Of a DNA stretch of 64,000 nt, positions 43,411 through 51,976 are shown one piece after another. Source of the stretch: Pseudonocardia thermophila (lineage in GTDB: Bacteria > Actinomycetota > Actinomycetes > Mycobacteriales > Pseudonocardiaceae); the NCBI RefSeq assembly GCF_900142365.1, contig NZ_FRAP01000017.1, forward strand, positions 96,544 to 160,543, given 5' to 3'. Each line of letters begins with the position of its first letter. Positions within the stretch are counted from its first letter, which is position 1. A program made the translations under genes and the position numbers. The notes beneath the pieces are model-generated. The model did no database searches and was not told the origin of the DNA. It was given only the letters and a program-made list of their open reading frames with translations.

Positions 43411-44520
43411 GTGGAAACCACCGCGGCGGTCCTGCGGGAGACCGGGAAACCGCTGAGCGTCGAGCGCATCGAGCTCGACGAGCCCGGCCCGGGCGAGGTC
43501 CTCATCCGCATGGCCGCGGCCGGCATCTGCTTCTCCGACCACCACTTCCTGTCGGGGCGGAGGGTCATGCGTCTGCCGGCGGTCATCGGCCATGAGGGCG
43601 CCGGGGTCGTCGAGGCAGTCGGCCCGGGCGTCGCAGGGATCGCTCCGGGCGACCACGTCGTGCAGACGTTCGTGGCGCCGTGCGGGCGCTGCCTGCGGTG
43701 CAAGCGGCGCAAGTTCACCTACTGCGAGGTGGGGCTCGGCGTCGCGGACGGCACGATGATGGACGGCACGTTCCGCATGCGCTCGGCGTCGGGCGAGATC
43801 GGCACCGGCATGCGGCTGGGCAGCTTCAGCCAGTACACGGTCTCCCCGGAGACGGCGTGCGTGGTGATCCCCAAGGACATCGATCTCACCGTCGCCTGCC
43901 TGGTCAGCTGCGGTGTGTCGACCGGTGTGGGGGCCGCGCTGAACATCGCGGCGGTCCGGCCCGGCGACACGGTCGCGGTCTTCGGCGTCGGTGGAGTGGG
44001 CACGGCCGCCGTCGCAGGCGCGGTCGCGGGTGGTGCGGCGAGCGTGATCGCCGTGGACGTCGTCGACGCCAAGCTGGAAGCGGCGCGGACGTTCGGGGCT
44101 ACCCACACCGTCAACGCCCGCGAGGTCGATCCCGTCGCCGGCATCCGCGAAGCCACCGGCGGCTACGGGGTCGAGAAGGCGATCCTGTGCATCGACGTCG
44201 TCCTCCCCGAGCACCTGGCCGCGGCCGTCGACAGCCTCGACAAGGGCGGCGCGGCGGTCGTCGTCGGCGGATCGGAGAGCAGCCTCGACCACATCCCCAC
44301 ACCGCCCGCGTCGCTGATGCGCGACTCGAAGAGCGTCGTCGGCACGATGTACGGCGGCCTCGACCCGCACCGCGACGTGCTCCGCTACCTCGATCTCCAC
44401 CGGGCGGGGCGGCTCCCGCTGGACCGGTTCGTCTCGCGCACCTACCCGCTCGAGGAGATCAACACCGCGATGGACGACCTGCTCGCCGGCCGCAACATCC
44501 GCGGCGTCGTCGTCTTCTGA
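43411..44520 (+). CDS. Zinc-dependent alcohol dehydrogenase
   Basis: 369 residues from GTG 43411 behind GAGGAG. Catalytic zinc Cys40, His61-Glu62; structural zinc Cys91, 94, 97, 105; cofactor loop FGVGGVGTAAV. The numbering is identical to the dehydrogenase at 38925 and segments such as RTYPLEEINTAMDDLLAGRN agree, so the two are paralogues and this one may also be mycofactocin-linked. It oxidises an alcohol intermediate of the operon. Confidence 0.9.
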   Translation: METTAAVLRETGKPLSVERIELDEPGPGEVLIRMAAAGICFSDHHFLSGRRVMRLPAVIGHEGAGVVEAVGPGVAGIAPGDHVVQTFVAPCGRCLRCKRRKFTYCEVGLGVADGTMMDGTFRMRSASGEIGTGMRLGSFSQYTVSPETACVVIPKDIDLTVACLVSCGVSTGVGAALNIAAVRPGDTVAVFGVGGVGTAAVAGAVAGGAASVIAVDVVDAKLEAARTFGATHTVNAREVDPVAGIREATGGYGVEKAILCIDVVLPEHLAAAVDSLDKGGAAVVVGGSESSLDHIPTPPASLMRDSKSVVGTMYGGLDPHRDVLRYLDLHRAGRLPLDRFVSRTYPLEEINTAMDDLLAGRNIRGVVVF

Positions 44521-44565
44521 GCCGGCTGACAAGGACGAAGTGCCACCGAAGGGGTGACCCGACCA

Positions 44566-45831
44566 ATGACGAGTGCCACCGTGCACGACCGCTCGGCGAC
44601 CGCGACGGAGGGCTCGGGGCCGTCCGAGGACGAGCTGAGGCAGCTGCCCGGGCTGGTCTCGGTCGACGACCACATCGTGGAGCCGCCCGACCTGTGGACC
44701 AGCCACCTGGGCAACGACCCGGAGAAGGTGCCGCACGTGGTGCGCAAGCAGGTGCCGCGCGGCGCGGGCAGCGACGAGCTCGTCTGGGCGGACGTGTGGG
44801 TCTACGAGGACGTCGAAGTGCCGCTGATCCGTGCCTTCCAGTCGGTGGGCATGGCGGCCGACGAGGTCGATCTCGTCCCGCTCACCCTCGACGAGTGCCG
44901 CAAGGGCGTCGTCGACCGTGACGCGCGCCTGGCCGACATGGACATCGACGGGATCGAGGTCGAGGTCCTGTTCCCGAACAACTTCGTCCGCTTCTGCGGG
45001 CAGGTGTTCCTCGAGGCGAAGGACAAGAAGCTGGCGCTCGAGTGCGTCAAGATCTACAACGACTACCTGCTGGAGGAGTGGCAGGCGCCGTCGGGCGAAC
45101 GGTTGATCGCCTCCACCATCGTCCCGCTGTGGGACGTCGAACTGGCCGCGGCGGAGGTGCGGCGCAACGCCGCGCGGGGCGGCCGAGCGGTCTGCTTCTC
45201 GGAGATCCCGGCCCGGCTGGGCCTGCCGTCGATGTACTCCGGCTACTGGGAACCGCTGTTCCAGGCCTGCGCGGAGACCGACACCGTCGTCAACATGCAC
45301 ATCGGGTCGAGCTCGACCCAGCACACCACCTCGCCGGACGCCCCGCCCGGGGTGCGGATCGCCAACCACTTCAGCAACTCGGCGTTCTCCCTGACCGACT
45401 GGCTCTACTGCGGCGCGTTCATCCGCTACCCGGACCTGAAGATCGCGTTCTCGGAGGCCCAGGCCGGCTGGATCCCGTTCTTGGTGCACCGCCTGGACAA
45501 CCTGTGGTCGCCGGGCCGCGACTACCGCAACCCGGACCCGCCGCTGCCGAACCCGCCGAGCCACTACCTGCGCGACCACGTCTACGCCTGCGTCTTCGAC
45601 GACGTCGACATGCTCAAGCACATCGACGTGCTCGGCGAGGACCAGATCTGCTTCGAGGCCGACTACCCGCACCCGGACGGATCGTGGCCGAACTCCCGCA
45701 GGCGCGCGCTGGAGCTGACCGCGACCGTCGAGCGGCCGGTGCGGGACAAGTTCCTCCGGTACAACGCCGCGAAGCTCTACCGGATCGAGCGCGTCCTGAA
45801 GGAACTGAGCGAGCCGACCACCGGCCGCTGA
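44566..45831 (+). CDS. Amidohydrolase-2 family metal-dependent hydrolase
   Basis: 421 residues from ATG 44566; a GTG four codons earlier is in frame but too close to GAAGGG. VSVDDHIVEPPDLW holds the D-x-H-x2-EP version of the metal motif, then MDIDGIEVEVLFPNNF, INMHIGSSST-like VVNMHIGSSSTQHT, SEAQAGWIPFLVHRLD and CFEADYPHPDGSWPNS. This long form is common in actinobacterial clusters for cyclic acid degradation and may hydrolyse or decarboxylate a ring-derived acid. Two members in one operon suggest successive or heteromeric roles. Confidence 0.88.
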   Translation: MTSATVHDRSATATEGSGPSEDELRQLPGLVSVDDHIVEPPDLWTSHLGNDPEKVPHVVRKQVPRGAGSDELVWADVWVYEDVEVPLIRAFQSVGMAADEVDLVPLTLDECRKGVVDRDARLADMDIDGIEVEVLFPNNFVRFCGQVFLEAKDKKLALECVKIYNDYLLEEWQAPSGERLIASTIVPLWDVELAAAEVRRNAARGGRAVCFSEIPARLGLPSMYSGYWEPLFQACAETDTVVNMHIGSSSTQHTTSPDAPPGVRIANHFSNSAFSLTDWLYCGAFIRYPDLKIAFSEAQAGWIPFLVHRLDNLWSPGRDYRNPDPPLPNPPSHYLRDHVYACVFDDVDMLKHIDVLGEDQICFEADYPHPDGSWPNSRRRALELTATVERPVRDKFLRYNAAKLYRIERVLKELSEPTTGR

Positions 45832-45853
45832 CCCGAGCTACAGGAGGACATCC

Positions 45854-46813
45854 ATGACAGGACTGCTCGATGGCCGGGTCGTGGTCGTGACCGGCGCCGG
45901 CCGCGGCATCGGGGCGGGCGTCGCCCGGGTGCTGGCCCGCGAAGGCGCCCGGGTGGTCGTCAACGACCTCGGCGCCGCGCTCGACGGCAGCGGCGTCGAC
46001 ACCGGTCCCGCGGCGACCGTCGCCGGCGAGATCCGCGCGGCGGGCGGCGAGGCCGTGGCCAACACCAACGACATCGCTGACTACGACGGGGCGCGCGAGC
46101 TGGTCGAGCAGGCCGTCGACACGTACGGGAAGCTGGACGTCGTGGTCAACGTCGCCGGGATCCTCCGCGACCGGATGATCTTCAACCTGCCGCCCGAGGA
46201 CTGGGACGCGGTCATCCGCGTCCACCTGCGCGGCACCTACAACACCACCCACCACGCGTCCCGCTACTGGCGCGGCCTGCGCCGGCCCGACGGGCACTTC
46301 CGGCTGATCAACTTCACGTCCGGCTCGGGGATGCACGGCGTGGCCGGCCAGCCGAACTACGCCGCGGCCAAGATGGGCATCGTCGGGCTCACCTACTCGT
46401 GCGCGAACGCGCTCGCCAAGTACGGGGTGACGGTCAACGCGATCAGTCCCGCCGCGGCGACCCGCATGGGCGAGAGCATCCCGAACCAGGAGAGCCGCTC
46501 CGAGGCGCTGCGCAGCGGCAGCGGCGAGATGGCGCCGGAGAACGTGGCGCCGATGGTGGCCTACCTGGCGAGCGAGCGCTCCGACTGGTGCACCGGCCAG
46601 GTGTTCCTGGCCGCCGGCTACCTCATCGGGATGTACAACGTGCCCGAGGTGACCCACGAGATCGTCTCGCCCGGCCCGTGGGACCTGCGGACGGCGTTCC
46701 ACATGATCGAGAACATGTTCCAGCCGAACGCGCCGGTCAACCGGCTGCCGAAGGTCGGGACGGGCATCGAGGCCCTCCAGGCCGAGCTCGCTTCGACCGG
46801 CGGACCGGCGTGA
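45854..46813 (+). CDS. SDR family oxidoreductase (beta-hydroxyacyl-CoA dehydrogenase-like)
   Basis: 319 residues. TGAGRGIGAGVARVLAREGA, VVNDLGAALDGSGVD (an insertion after the second strand with an acidic end, as in peroxisomal MFE-type 3-hydroxyacyl-CoA dehydrogenases), VVNVAGILRDRMIFNL, NFTSGSGMHG, YAAAK. These features fit the (3R)-hydroxyacyl-CoA dehydrogenase branch of SDRs. It would make the beta-ketoacyl-CoA needed by the thiolase-like protein encoded next. AGGAGG lies before the ATG. Confidence 0.9.
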   Translation: MTGLLDGRVVVVTGAGRGIGAGVARVLAREGARVVVNDLGAALDGSGVDTGPAATVAGEIRAAGGEAVANTNDIADYDGARELVEQAVDTYGKLDVVVNVAGILRDRMIFNLPPEDWDAVIRVHLRGTYNTTHHASRYWRGLRRPDGHFRLINFTSGSGMHGVAGQPNYAAAKMGIVGLTYSCANALAKYGVTVNAISPAAATRMGESIPNQESRSEALRSGSGEMAPENVAPMVAYLASERSDWCTGQVFLAAGYLIGMYNVPEVTHEIVSPGPWDLRTAFHMIENMFQPNAPVNRLPKVGTGIEALQAELASTGGPA

Positions 46814-46835
46814 CGGGGCGGCGGGGCCGCACGCG

Positions 46836-47990
46836 ATGAGCCGCCGCACCGGCGCCCGCATCGTGGGCGCCTACGAGCACCCCGACCGGGTCATCACCGG
46901 CAAGTCCGTCGAGCAGGTGCACGCCGAGGTTGCCCTCGGCGCACTCGCCGACGCCGGGCTGGGCCTGGAGGACGTGGACGGGTACTGCTGCTCGGGGGAC
47001 GCCCCCGGCCTCGGCCCGATCTCGATGGCGCAGTACCTGGGGCTCTCCCGCCTGACGTTCGTCGACTCGCTGGAGATCGGTGGTTCCTCGCCGGTCGCCC
47101 AGCTCGGCCACGCGGCCGCGGCGATCGCCGCAGGGAAGTGCCGGGTCGTGCTCATCACGCTCGCCGGTCTGCCGCGGTCCGGGGCGTTCCGGCCGATCTG
47201 GGCGGCGCCCGAGGCACCTTTCGAGACGGTCTACGGGCCGACGACCCCGGCGATGTACGCGCTGGCGGCTCGTCGCCACATGCACGAGTACGGCACGACC
47301 GCCGAGCAGCTCGCGGAGATCAAGGTGGCGGCGTCGCTGCACGCCCAGCACAACCCGAACGCGTTCCTGCGCCGGCCCGTCACAGTCGAGGAGGTGCTGG
47401 AGTCGCCGTGGGTGAGCGAGCCGCTGCACCGGCTGGACTGCTGCGTGGTCACCGACGGCGGTGGCGCGATCGTCGTCGCCGCGCCCGAGGTGGCGAAGGA
47501 CCTGGGCCGGCGCAGCCCCGTCCTGCTGGGACACGGCGAGGCGCTCAAGCACGGTTCCGACGGACGGCTCGACCTGACGTACACGGCTGCGGTCCGGTCG
47601 GGGCCGACGGCGTTCGAGGAAGCCGGCGTAACCGTGGCCGACGTGGACTACGCGTCCATCTACGACTCCTTCACGATCACCGTGCTGATCACGCTGGAGG
47701 ACCTGGGATTCGCCGAGCGCGGGAAGGGCGGCTGGTTCGTCGCCGACGGCGGCCTGCTGGCCCCGCACGGACGGCTGCCGGTCAACACCGACGGCGGCGG
47801 GTTGTGCAACAACCACCCGGCCAGCCGCGGGGGCATGACGAAGATCATCGAGGCGGTCCGGCAGCTGCGTGGTGAGGCGCACCCGGCCGTCCAGGTGCCG
47901 AACTGCGAGATCGCGCTGGTCCACGGGACCGGAGGCTCGCTGGGCAGTCGGATGGCCAGCGTGACCGCGATCCTGGGCGTCGAGGAGTAG
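46836..47990 (+). CDS. Thiolase-like protein without nucleophilic Cys (possible retro-aldolase)
   Basis: 384 residues of thiolase/SCP2 fold. Alignment by eye with the protein at 17227 puts Glu80 (VDSLEIGG) where that protein has Cys80 (VDNACSGG). A His is kept in NNHPASRGG but the GHPxGxSG loop is altered. Loss of Cys with a DUF35 partner next door is the hallmark of Ltp2-like aldolases, which split beta-hydroxyacyl-CoA side chains without thiolysis. That function is inferred. The DUF35 start follows 2 nt after the stop. Confidence 0.85.
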   Translation: MSRRTGARIVGAYEHPDRVITGKSVEQVHAEVALGALADAGLGLEDVDGYCCSGDAPGLGPISMAQYLGLSRLTFVDSLEIGGSSPVAQLGHAAAAIAAGKCRVVLITLAGLPRSGAFRPIWAAPEAPFETVYGPTTPAMYALAARRHMHEYGTTAEQLAEIKVAASLHAQHNPNAFLRRPVTVEEVLESPWVSEPLHRLDCCVVTDGGGAIVVAAPEVAKDLGRRSPVLLGHGEALKHGSDGRLDLTYTAAVRSGPTAFEEAGVTVADVDYASIYDSFTITVLITLEDLGFAERGKGGWFVADGGLLAPHGRLPVNTDGGGLCNNHPASRGGMTKIIEAVRQLRGEAHPAVQVPNCEIALVHGTGGSLGSRMASVTAILGVEE

Positions 47991-47992
47991 CC

Positions 47993-48430
47993 GTGGTCGA
48001 ACCGAGGACGCTGCCCGCCCCCGCGCCGACCCTCACCCCCGAGACCGAGCCGTTCTGGACCGCCGCCGCCGAGGGCAGGCTGCTGTTGAAGCGCTGCCTC
48101 GCCTGTGCCGCGGTGATCTGGTACCCGCGGTCGCACTGCCCACTGTGCGGCAGCAGGGAGACGGAGTGGTTCACCGGCTCGGGCCACGGCACCGTCTACA
48201 GCTTCACGGTCAACCACAAGGGGGAAGGAGCCTACCGCGGGGCCCCGTACGTGCTGGCCTACGTCGAGCTGGTCGAGGGCCCGCGGGTGCTGACCAACAT
48301 CGTCGACGTCGATCCCGCCGCGGTGACGGTCGGGATGGCCGTGCAGGCGGTCTTCGCGCCCACCGGCGAGGGGACGGCGCTCGTCCGGTTCGCGCCGCGG
48401 CGCGAACCGGGCGGACACCGAACGGACTGA
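47993..48430 (+). CDS. DUF35 OB-fold / Zn-ribbon protein (partner of thiolase-like)
   Basis: 145 residues from GTG 47993. FWTAAAEGRLLLKRC leads into a zinc ribbon, Cys35-x2-Cys38 and Cys49-x2-Cys52, then an OB fold (GHGTVYSFTVNHKG, APYVLAYVELVEGP). It is the expected partner subunit for the thiolase-like protein upstream; in known Ltp2-DUF35 complexes the DUF35 chain completes the acyl-CoA site. Gene order is thiolase-DUF35 here, the reverse of the pair at 16817-18366. Confidence 0.9.
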   Translation: MVEPRTLPAPAPTLTPETEPFWTAAAEGRLLLKRCLACAAVIWYPRSHCPLCGSRETEWFTGSGHGTVYSFTVNHKGEGAYRGAPYVLAYVELVEGPRVLTNIVDVDPAAVTVGMAVQAVFAPTGEGTALVRFAPRREPGGHRTD

Positions 48431-48514
48431 CGCCCCGGGGAACGGCGCTCCGGGCGCGGTGGTGGTGCAACGAGGCACTCGACGCCGATCTCGGCACGCG
48501 AAGGAGCGAGAGCC

Positions 48515-49729
48515 ATGACGTCCAACACGCTGGAATCGATCGACCTCACCGATCCCGAGCTCTACCGCGACGGATGGCCCCACGAGCTGTACCGGGACCT
48601 GCGCCGCGCGGGATCCGTCCTGGCCCATCCGAAGGTCTACGTCCCGGCGTTCGACGCCGACGTCGAGTTCTGGGCGGTCATCGGCCATCCCGAGGTGCGC
48701 GAGGCGAACCGGGACTGGCAGACCTTCGCCGCGACCGACGGGCCGGCGATCGTGCCGTGGCCGGAGGACCGGCGGGGCCAGGTGCTGGCCGCGATGGACC
48801 CGCCGGACCACGCGCGGCTGCGGAAGCTGATCTCAGCCGGGTTCACCCCGCGGATGGTCGGCAGGCTCGAGGAACAGATCCGTGAACGGGCCGCGCGGAT
48901 CCTCGACGCCGCCGCGGAGAAGGGCACCGTGGACTTCGTCCGCGACGTCGCCCACCAGCTGCCGCTGCACGTCGTCGGCGACATCGTCGGCATCCCCGAG
49001 GCCGACCGCCACGAGGTGTTCGGGATCATCGACGTCCTGCTCCGCTCGTACGACCCGAAGGAGGGGATCACGCGGGAGCAGCGGCAGGAGGCGGAGGCTG
49101 AGCTGTTCCGCTACGGGCGCGCCTTGGGCGAGGCGAAGCGAGCCGACCCGACCGACGACGTCTGGTCGATCCTCGCCAACGGCGATCTGACGCTCATGGA
49201 GCTCGACCTGTTCTTCCTGACGCTGACCTTCGCCGGCAGCGAGACCACCCGCAACGCCATCACCGACGGGCTGATCGCGCTGCTCGAGCACCCGGACCAG
49301 CTCGCCGCGCTGCGCGCGGACCGGTCCCTGCTCCCCGGCGCGGTGGACGAGATCCTGCGGTGGTCCAGCCCCGTCCTCGCGTTCGGTCGCACGGTCACCC
49401 GCGACGTCGAGCTGGGCGGCGTGCAGCTGCGCGCGCGCGAGCGGATCGCGCTGTTCTACCCCTCGGCGAACCGGGACGAGCGCGTGTTCGACGATCCGTT
49501 CCGCTTCGACATCCGCCGCTCGCCCAACCCGCACGTGACGTTCGGCGGCGGCGGCCCGCACTACTGCCTCGGTGCGAACCTGGCCAAGTCGGAGATCAGC
49601 GTGATGTTCGACCAGTTGATCGACCGGTTCTCCGACATCGAGATCGTCGGGGAGCCGACACGCATCAGCGTCGGGCCGGTGAACAACGTCGGGGTCAACG
49701 TGCAGACTCTGCCGGTCCGCCTCGGCTAG
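48515..49729 (+). CDS. Cytochrome P450
   Basis: 404 residues, soluble bacterial class. I-helix AGSETT at 240-245, K-helix E279-x2-R282, heme loop FGGGGPHYCLGANLAKSE with Cys351. Segments resemble the CYP124/125/142 group that hydroxylates steroid side chains and branched alkyl chains. No ferredoxin or reductase gene is adjacent, so redox partners are elsewhere. AAGGAG precedes the ATG by 9 nt. It likely starts oxidation of a methyl group or ring carbon. Confidence 0.93.
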   Translation: MTSNTLESIDLTDPELYRDGWPHELYRDLRRAGSVLAHPKVYVPAFDADVEFWAVIGHPEVREANRDWQTFAATDGPAIVPWPEDRRGQVLAAMDPPDHARLRKLISAGFTPRMVGRLEEQIRERAARILDAAAEKGTVDFVRDVAHQLPLHVVGDIVGIPEADRHEVFGIIDVLLRSYDPKEGITREQRQEAEAELFRYGRALGEAKRADPTDDVWSILANGDLTLMELDLFFLTLTFAGSETTRNAITDGLIALLEHPDQLAALRADRSLLPGAVDEILRWSSPVLAFGRTVTRDVELGGVQLRARERIALFYPSANRDERVFDDPFRFDIRRSPNPHVTFGGGGPHYCLGANLAKSEISVMFDQLIDRFSDIEIVGEPTRISVGPVNNVGVNVQTLPVRLG

Positions 49730-49742
49730 CGGATCGGGGGAG

Positions 49743-51944
49743 ATGGTGGCGACTCACACGTCGACATGCCGCGCGTGCGTGAACATGTGCCCGACCGTCG
49801 TCGAGGTGGTGGACGGTCGGCTGGTGTCGGTGGCGGGGGACCGGGACAACCCGGTCTTCCGCGGCTACACCTGCGTCAAGGGGCGGTCCCAGCCGTACTA
49901 CCACAACCATCCCGACCGGTTGCTGACGCCGCGGAAACGCCTGCCCGACGGGCGTTACCTGCCGATCTCCTCCGAGACCGCCATGGACGAGATCGCCGAG
50001 CGCCTGCAGGCGATCGTGGCCGACCACGGGCCGCGTGCAGTCGCGTCGTACTTCGGTTCGATGATCATCACGAACCCGCTCACGCAGCCGGTCCAGCTGG
50101 CGTTCATGCAGGCGCTCGGGTCCCCGCTGACCTTCCATCCGGGGACCCTGGACAAGCCGGGCAAACCGATCGCGGCCGCGCTGCTCGGCGCCTGGCAGGC
50201 GCCGCTGCAGGGCTACGACCGCGCGGACGTCGCCCTGCTGATCGGGCTCAATCCGGCCCAGAGCCACTACGGCGTGCCGTGCGGTGCCCCCTCGACCTGG
50301 CTCGGCGAACGCCTACGCGCCGGCATGCAGCTGATCGTGATCGATCCCCGGGAGACCGAGCTGGCGCGGCGGGCGACGCTGCACCTGCAGCCGATGCCCG
50401 GGCACGACGTCGCGATCCTCGCGGCGATGATCCGCGTCGTCCTCGTCGAGGGGCTCGGTGACCGGGAGTTCGTGGACCGGTACGTCGGCGGCGTCGAGGA
50501 ACTGCGGGCGGCCGTCGACCCGTTCACGCCGGCCGTCGTCGGGAGGTGGGCGGGGATCCCGGCCGACCGGATCGTCGAGGCCGCCCGCATCTTCGCGACC
50601 GCCGGGCGTGGCTACGCCGCCGCCGGTGTGGGCCCAGGGTTCGCCGACTCCTCGACGCTCGTGGAGTACCTCGTGCTGGTGCTCGAGACGCTGTGCGGGC
50701 ACTGGCTGCGGGCGGGGGAGCGGGTCGAGCGCGCACCCACGCTCGTTGCGGCGCCGCGCTATGTCGCCCAGCCCTCGGGGCCGCGGCCGGCCTACGGGTT
50801 CGGGGTGCGGATGCGCGCGACGGGCTTGGGGGCCACCGCGGCCGGGCTGCCGACGGGGGTGCTCGCCGACGAGATGCTGCTCGACGGCGAGGACCGCGTG
50901 CGGGCGCTGATCAGCTGCGGGGGGAACCCGGTGTCCGCGTGGCCCGACCAGCAGAAGGTGATCGAGGCGCTCGACCGGCTCGACCTGCTCGTGCAGATCG
51001 ACCCGTGGATGTCGGCGACCGCGCGGCTGGCCGACTACGTCCTTGCGCCCAAGATGTTCTACGAGGTCGCGTCGGCAACCTTCCCGACCGACATGATGAT
51101 GCTGATGCCGACCTGGTACGGGCCGGAGCGCTCGTACGCCCAGTACACGCCCGCCGTGGCCGAACCGCCGGCGGGCGCCGACGTCATCGAGGAGTGGGAG
51201 TTCTTCCACGGGCTGGCCCGACGGATGGGCCTGCAGCTGCACCTCTCGGCCATGTTCGCCGCCGAGGTCGAGCCGTGGCGGATCGACCTGGAGCACAAGC
51301 CGACGTCGGAGGAGCTGATCGAGGTGCTCGCCGCCGGCGGCCGCGTGCCGCTCGACGAGGTCAAGCGGCATCCGCACGGTGCCGTGTTCCCGGAGCCCGC
51401 GGTGTACGTCGAGGAACCCGATCCCGGCGTGACCCACCGCATGCAGGTGGCCCATCAGCAGATGGTGCGTCACCTGGGCGAGGTGTGGGACCGCGAGGTC
51501 CGCGCGGCGGCGACCGGCGGCGGGCCGCGACCGGACGGCTCGGGGTTCCGCCTCGTGCACCGGCGGGTCCAGCACACCTACAACTCCACCGGTGTGGAGC
51601 CGGCGCCGCCCGCACTGCGTCACCCGAGGTTCAACCCGGCCCACCTCCATCCGGAGGACCTGGCGATGCTGGGGCTGCGCGACGGCGACGAGATCGTGGT
51701 GCGCTCGGCCCGGGCCGGCATCCCGGCGGTGGTCCGGGCCGATCCGACGCTGCGCCGCGGGCTGGTCGGCATGGCCCACGGCTTCGGCGGCGCACCGGAG
51801 CGGGACAGCGAGTACCCGCGCATGGGCGCGTGCACCGGGCGGCTGCTGGACGCCGCCGATCTGGCCGATCCCTACGTCGGGATGCCGCGGATCGGCAACG
51901 TCGAGGTGACGATCATCCGGCGGAAGCGGCCCCGGGTGCGGTGA
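49743..51944 (+). CDS. Molybdopterin (Mo/W) oxidoreductase, single-subunit DMSO-reductase family
   Basis: 733 residues. A 4Fe-4S site at the very N-terminus (Cys9, Cys12, Cys16, Cys44) is followed by molybdopterin-binding blocks ALLIGLNPAQSHYGVPC, LIVIDPRETELARRATLHLQ, LISCGGNPVSAWPDQQKV and the C-terminal dinucleotide domain. No Tat signal, so it is cytoplasmic. In size and order it resembles short formate-dehydrogenase/acetylene-hydratase-like enzymes. No Cys, Sec or Ser is seen at the expected metal-ligand loop (FHPGTLDKPGK). GGGGGAG abuts the ATG; GTG 49746 is an alternative start. Last gene of the operon. Confidence 0.88.
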   Translation: MVATHTSTCRACVNMCPTVVEVVDGRLVSVAGDRDNPVFRGYTCVKGRSQPYYHNHPDRLLTPRKRLPDGRYLPISSETAMDEIAERLQAIVADHGPRAVASYFGSMIITNPLTQPVQLAFMQALGSPLTFHPGTLDKPGKPIAAALLGAWQAPLQGYDRADVALLIGLNPAQSHYGVPCGAPSTWLGERLRAGMQLIVIDPRETELARRATLHLQPMPGHDVAILAAMIRVVLVEGLGDREFVDRYVGGVEELRAAVDPFTPAVVGRWAGIPADRIVEAARIFATAGRGYAAAGVGPGFADSSTLVEYLVLVLETLCGHWLRAGERVERAPTLVAAPRYVAQPSGPRPAYGFGVRMRATGLGATAAGLPTGVLADEMLLDGEDRVRALISCGGNPVSAWPDQQKVIEALDRLDLLVQIDPWMSATARLADYVLAPKMFYEVASATFPTDMMMLMPTWYGPERSYAQYTPAVAEPPAGADVIEEWEFFHGLARRMGLQLHLSAMFAAEVEPWRIDLEHKPTSEELIEVLAAGGRVPLDEVKRHPHGAVFPEPAVYVEEPDPGVTHRMQVAHQQMVRHLGEVWDREVRAAATGGGPRPDGSGFRLVHRRVQHTYNSTGVEPAPPALRHPRFNPAHLHPEDLAMLGLRDGDEIVVRSARAGIPAVVRADPTLRRGLVGMAHGFGGAPERDSEYPRMGACTGRLLDAADLADPYVGMPRIGNVEVTIIRRKRPRVR

Positions 51945-51956
51945 ACGGGGCCCGAC

Positions 51957-51976
51957 GGAGGGTCAGGGAGGGTCAG
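51957..51976. repeat. Tandem 10-bp duplication at the ABC ATPase stop
   Basis: GGAGGGTCAG occurs twice in a row; the second copy contains the stop codon of the minus ATPase gene (51973-51975). A small slippage event with no obvious role. Confidence 0.7.
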
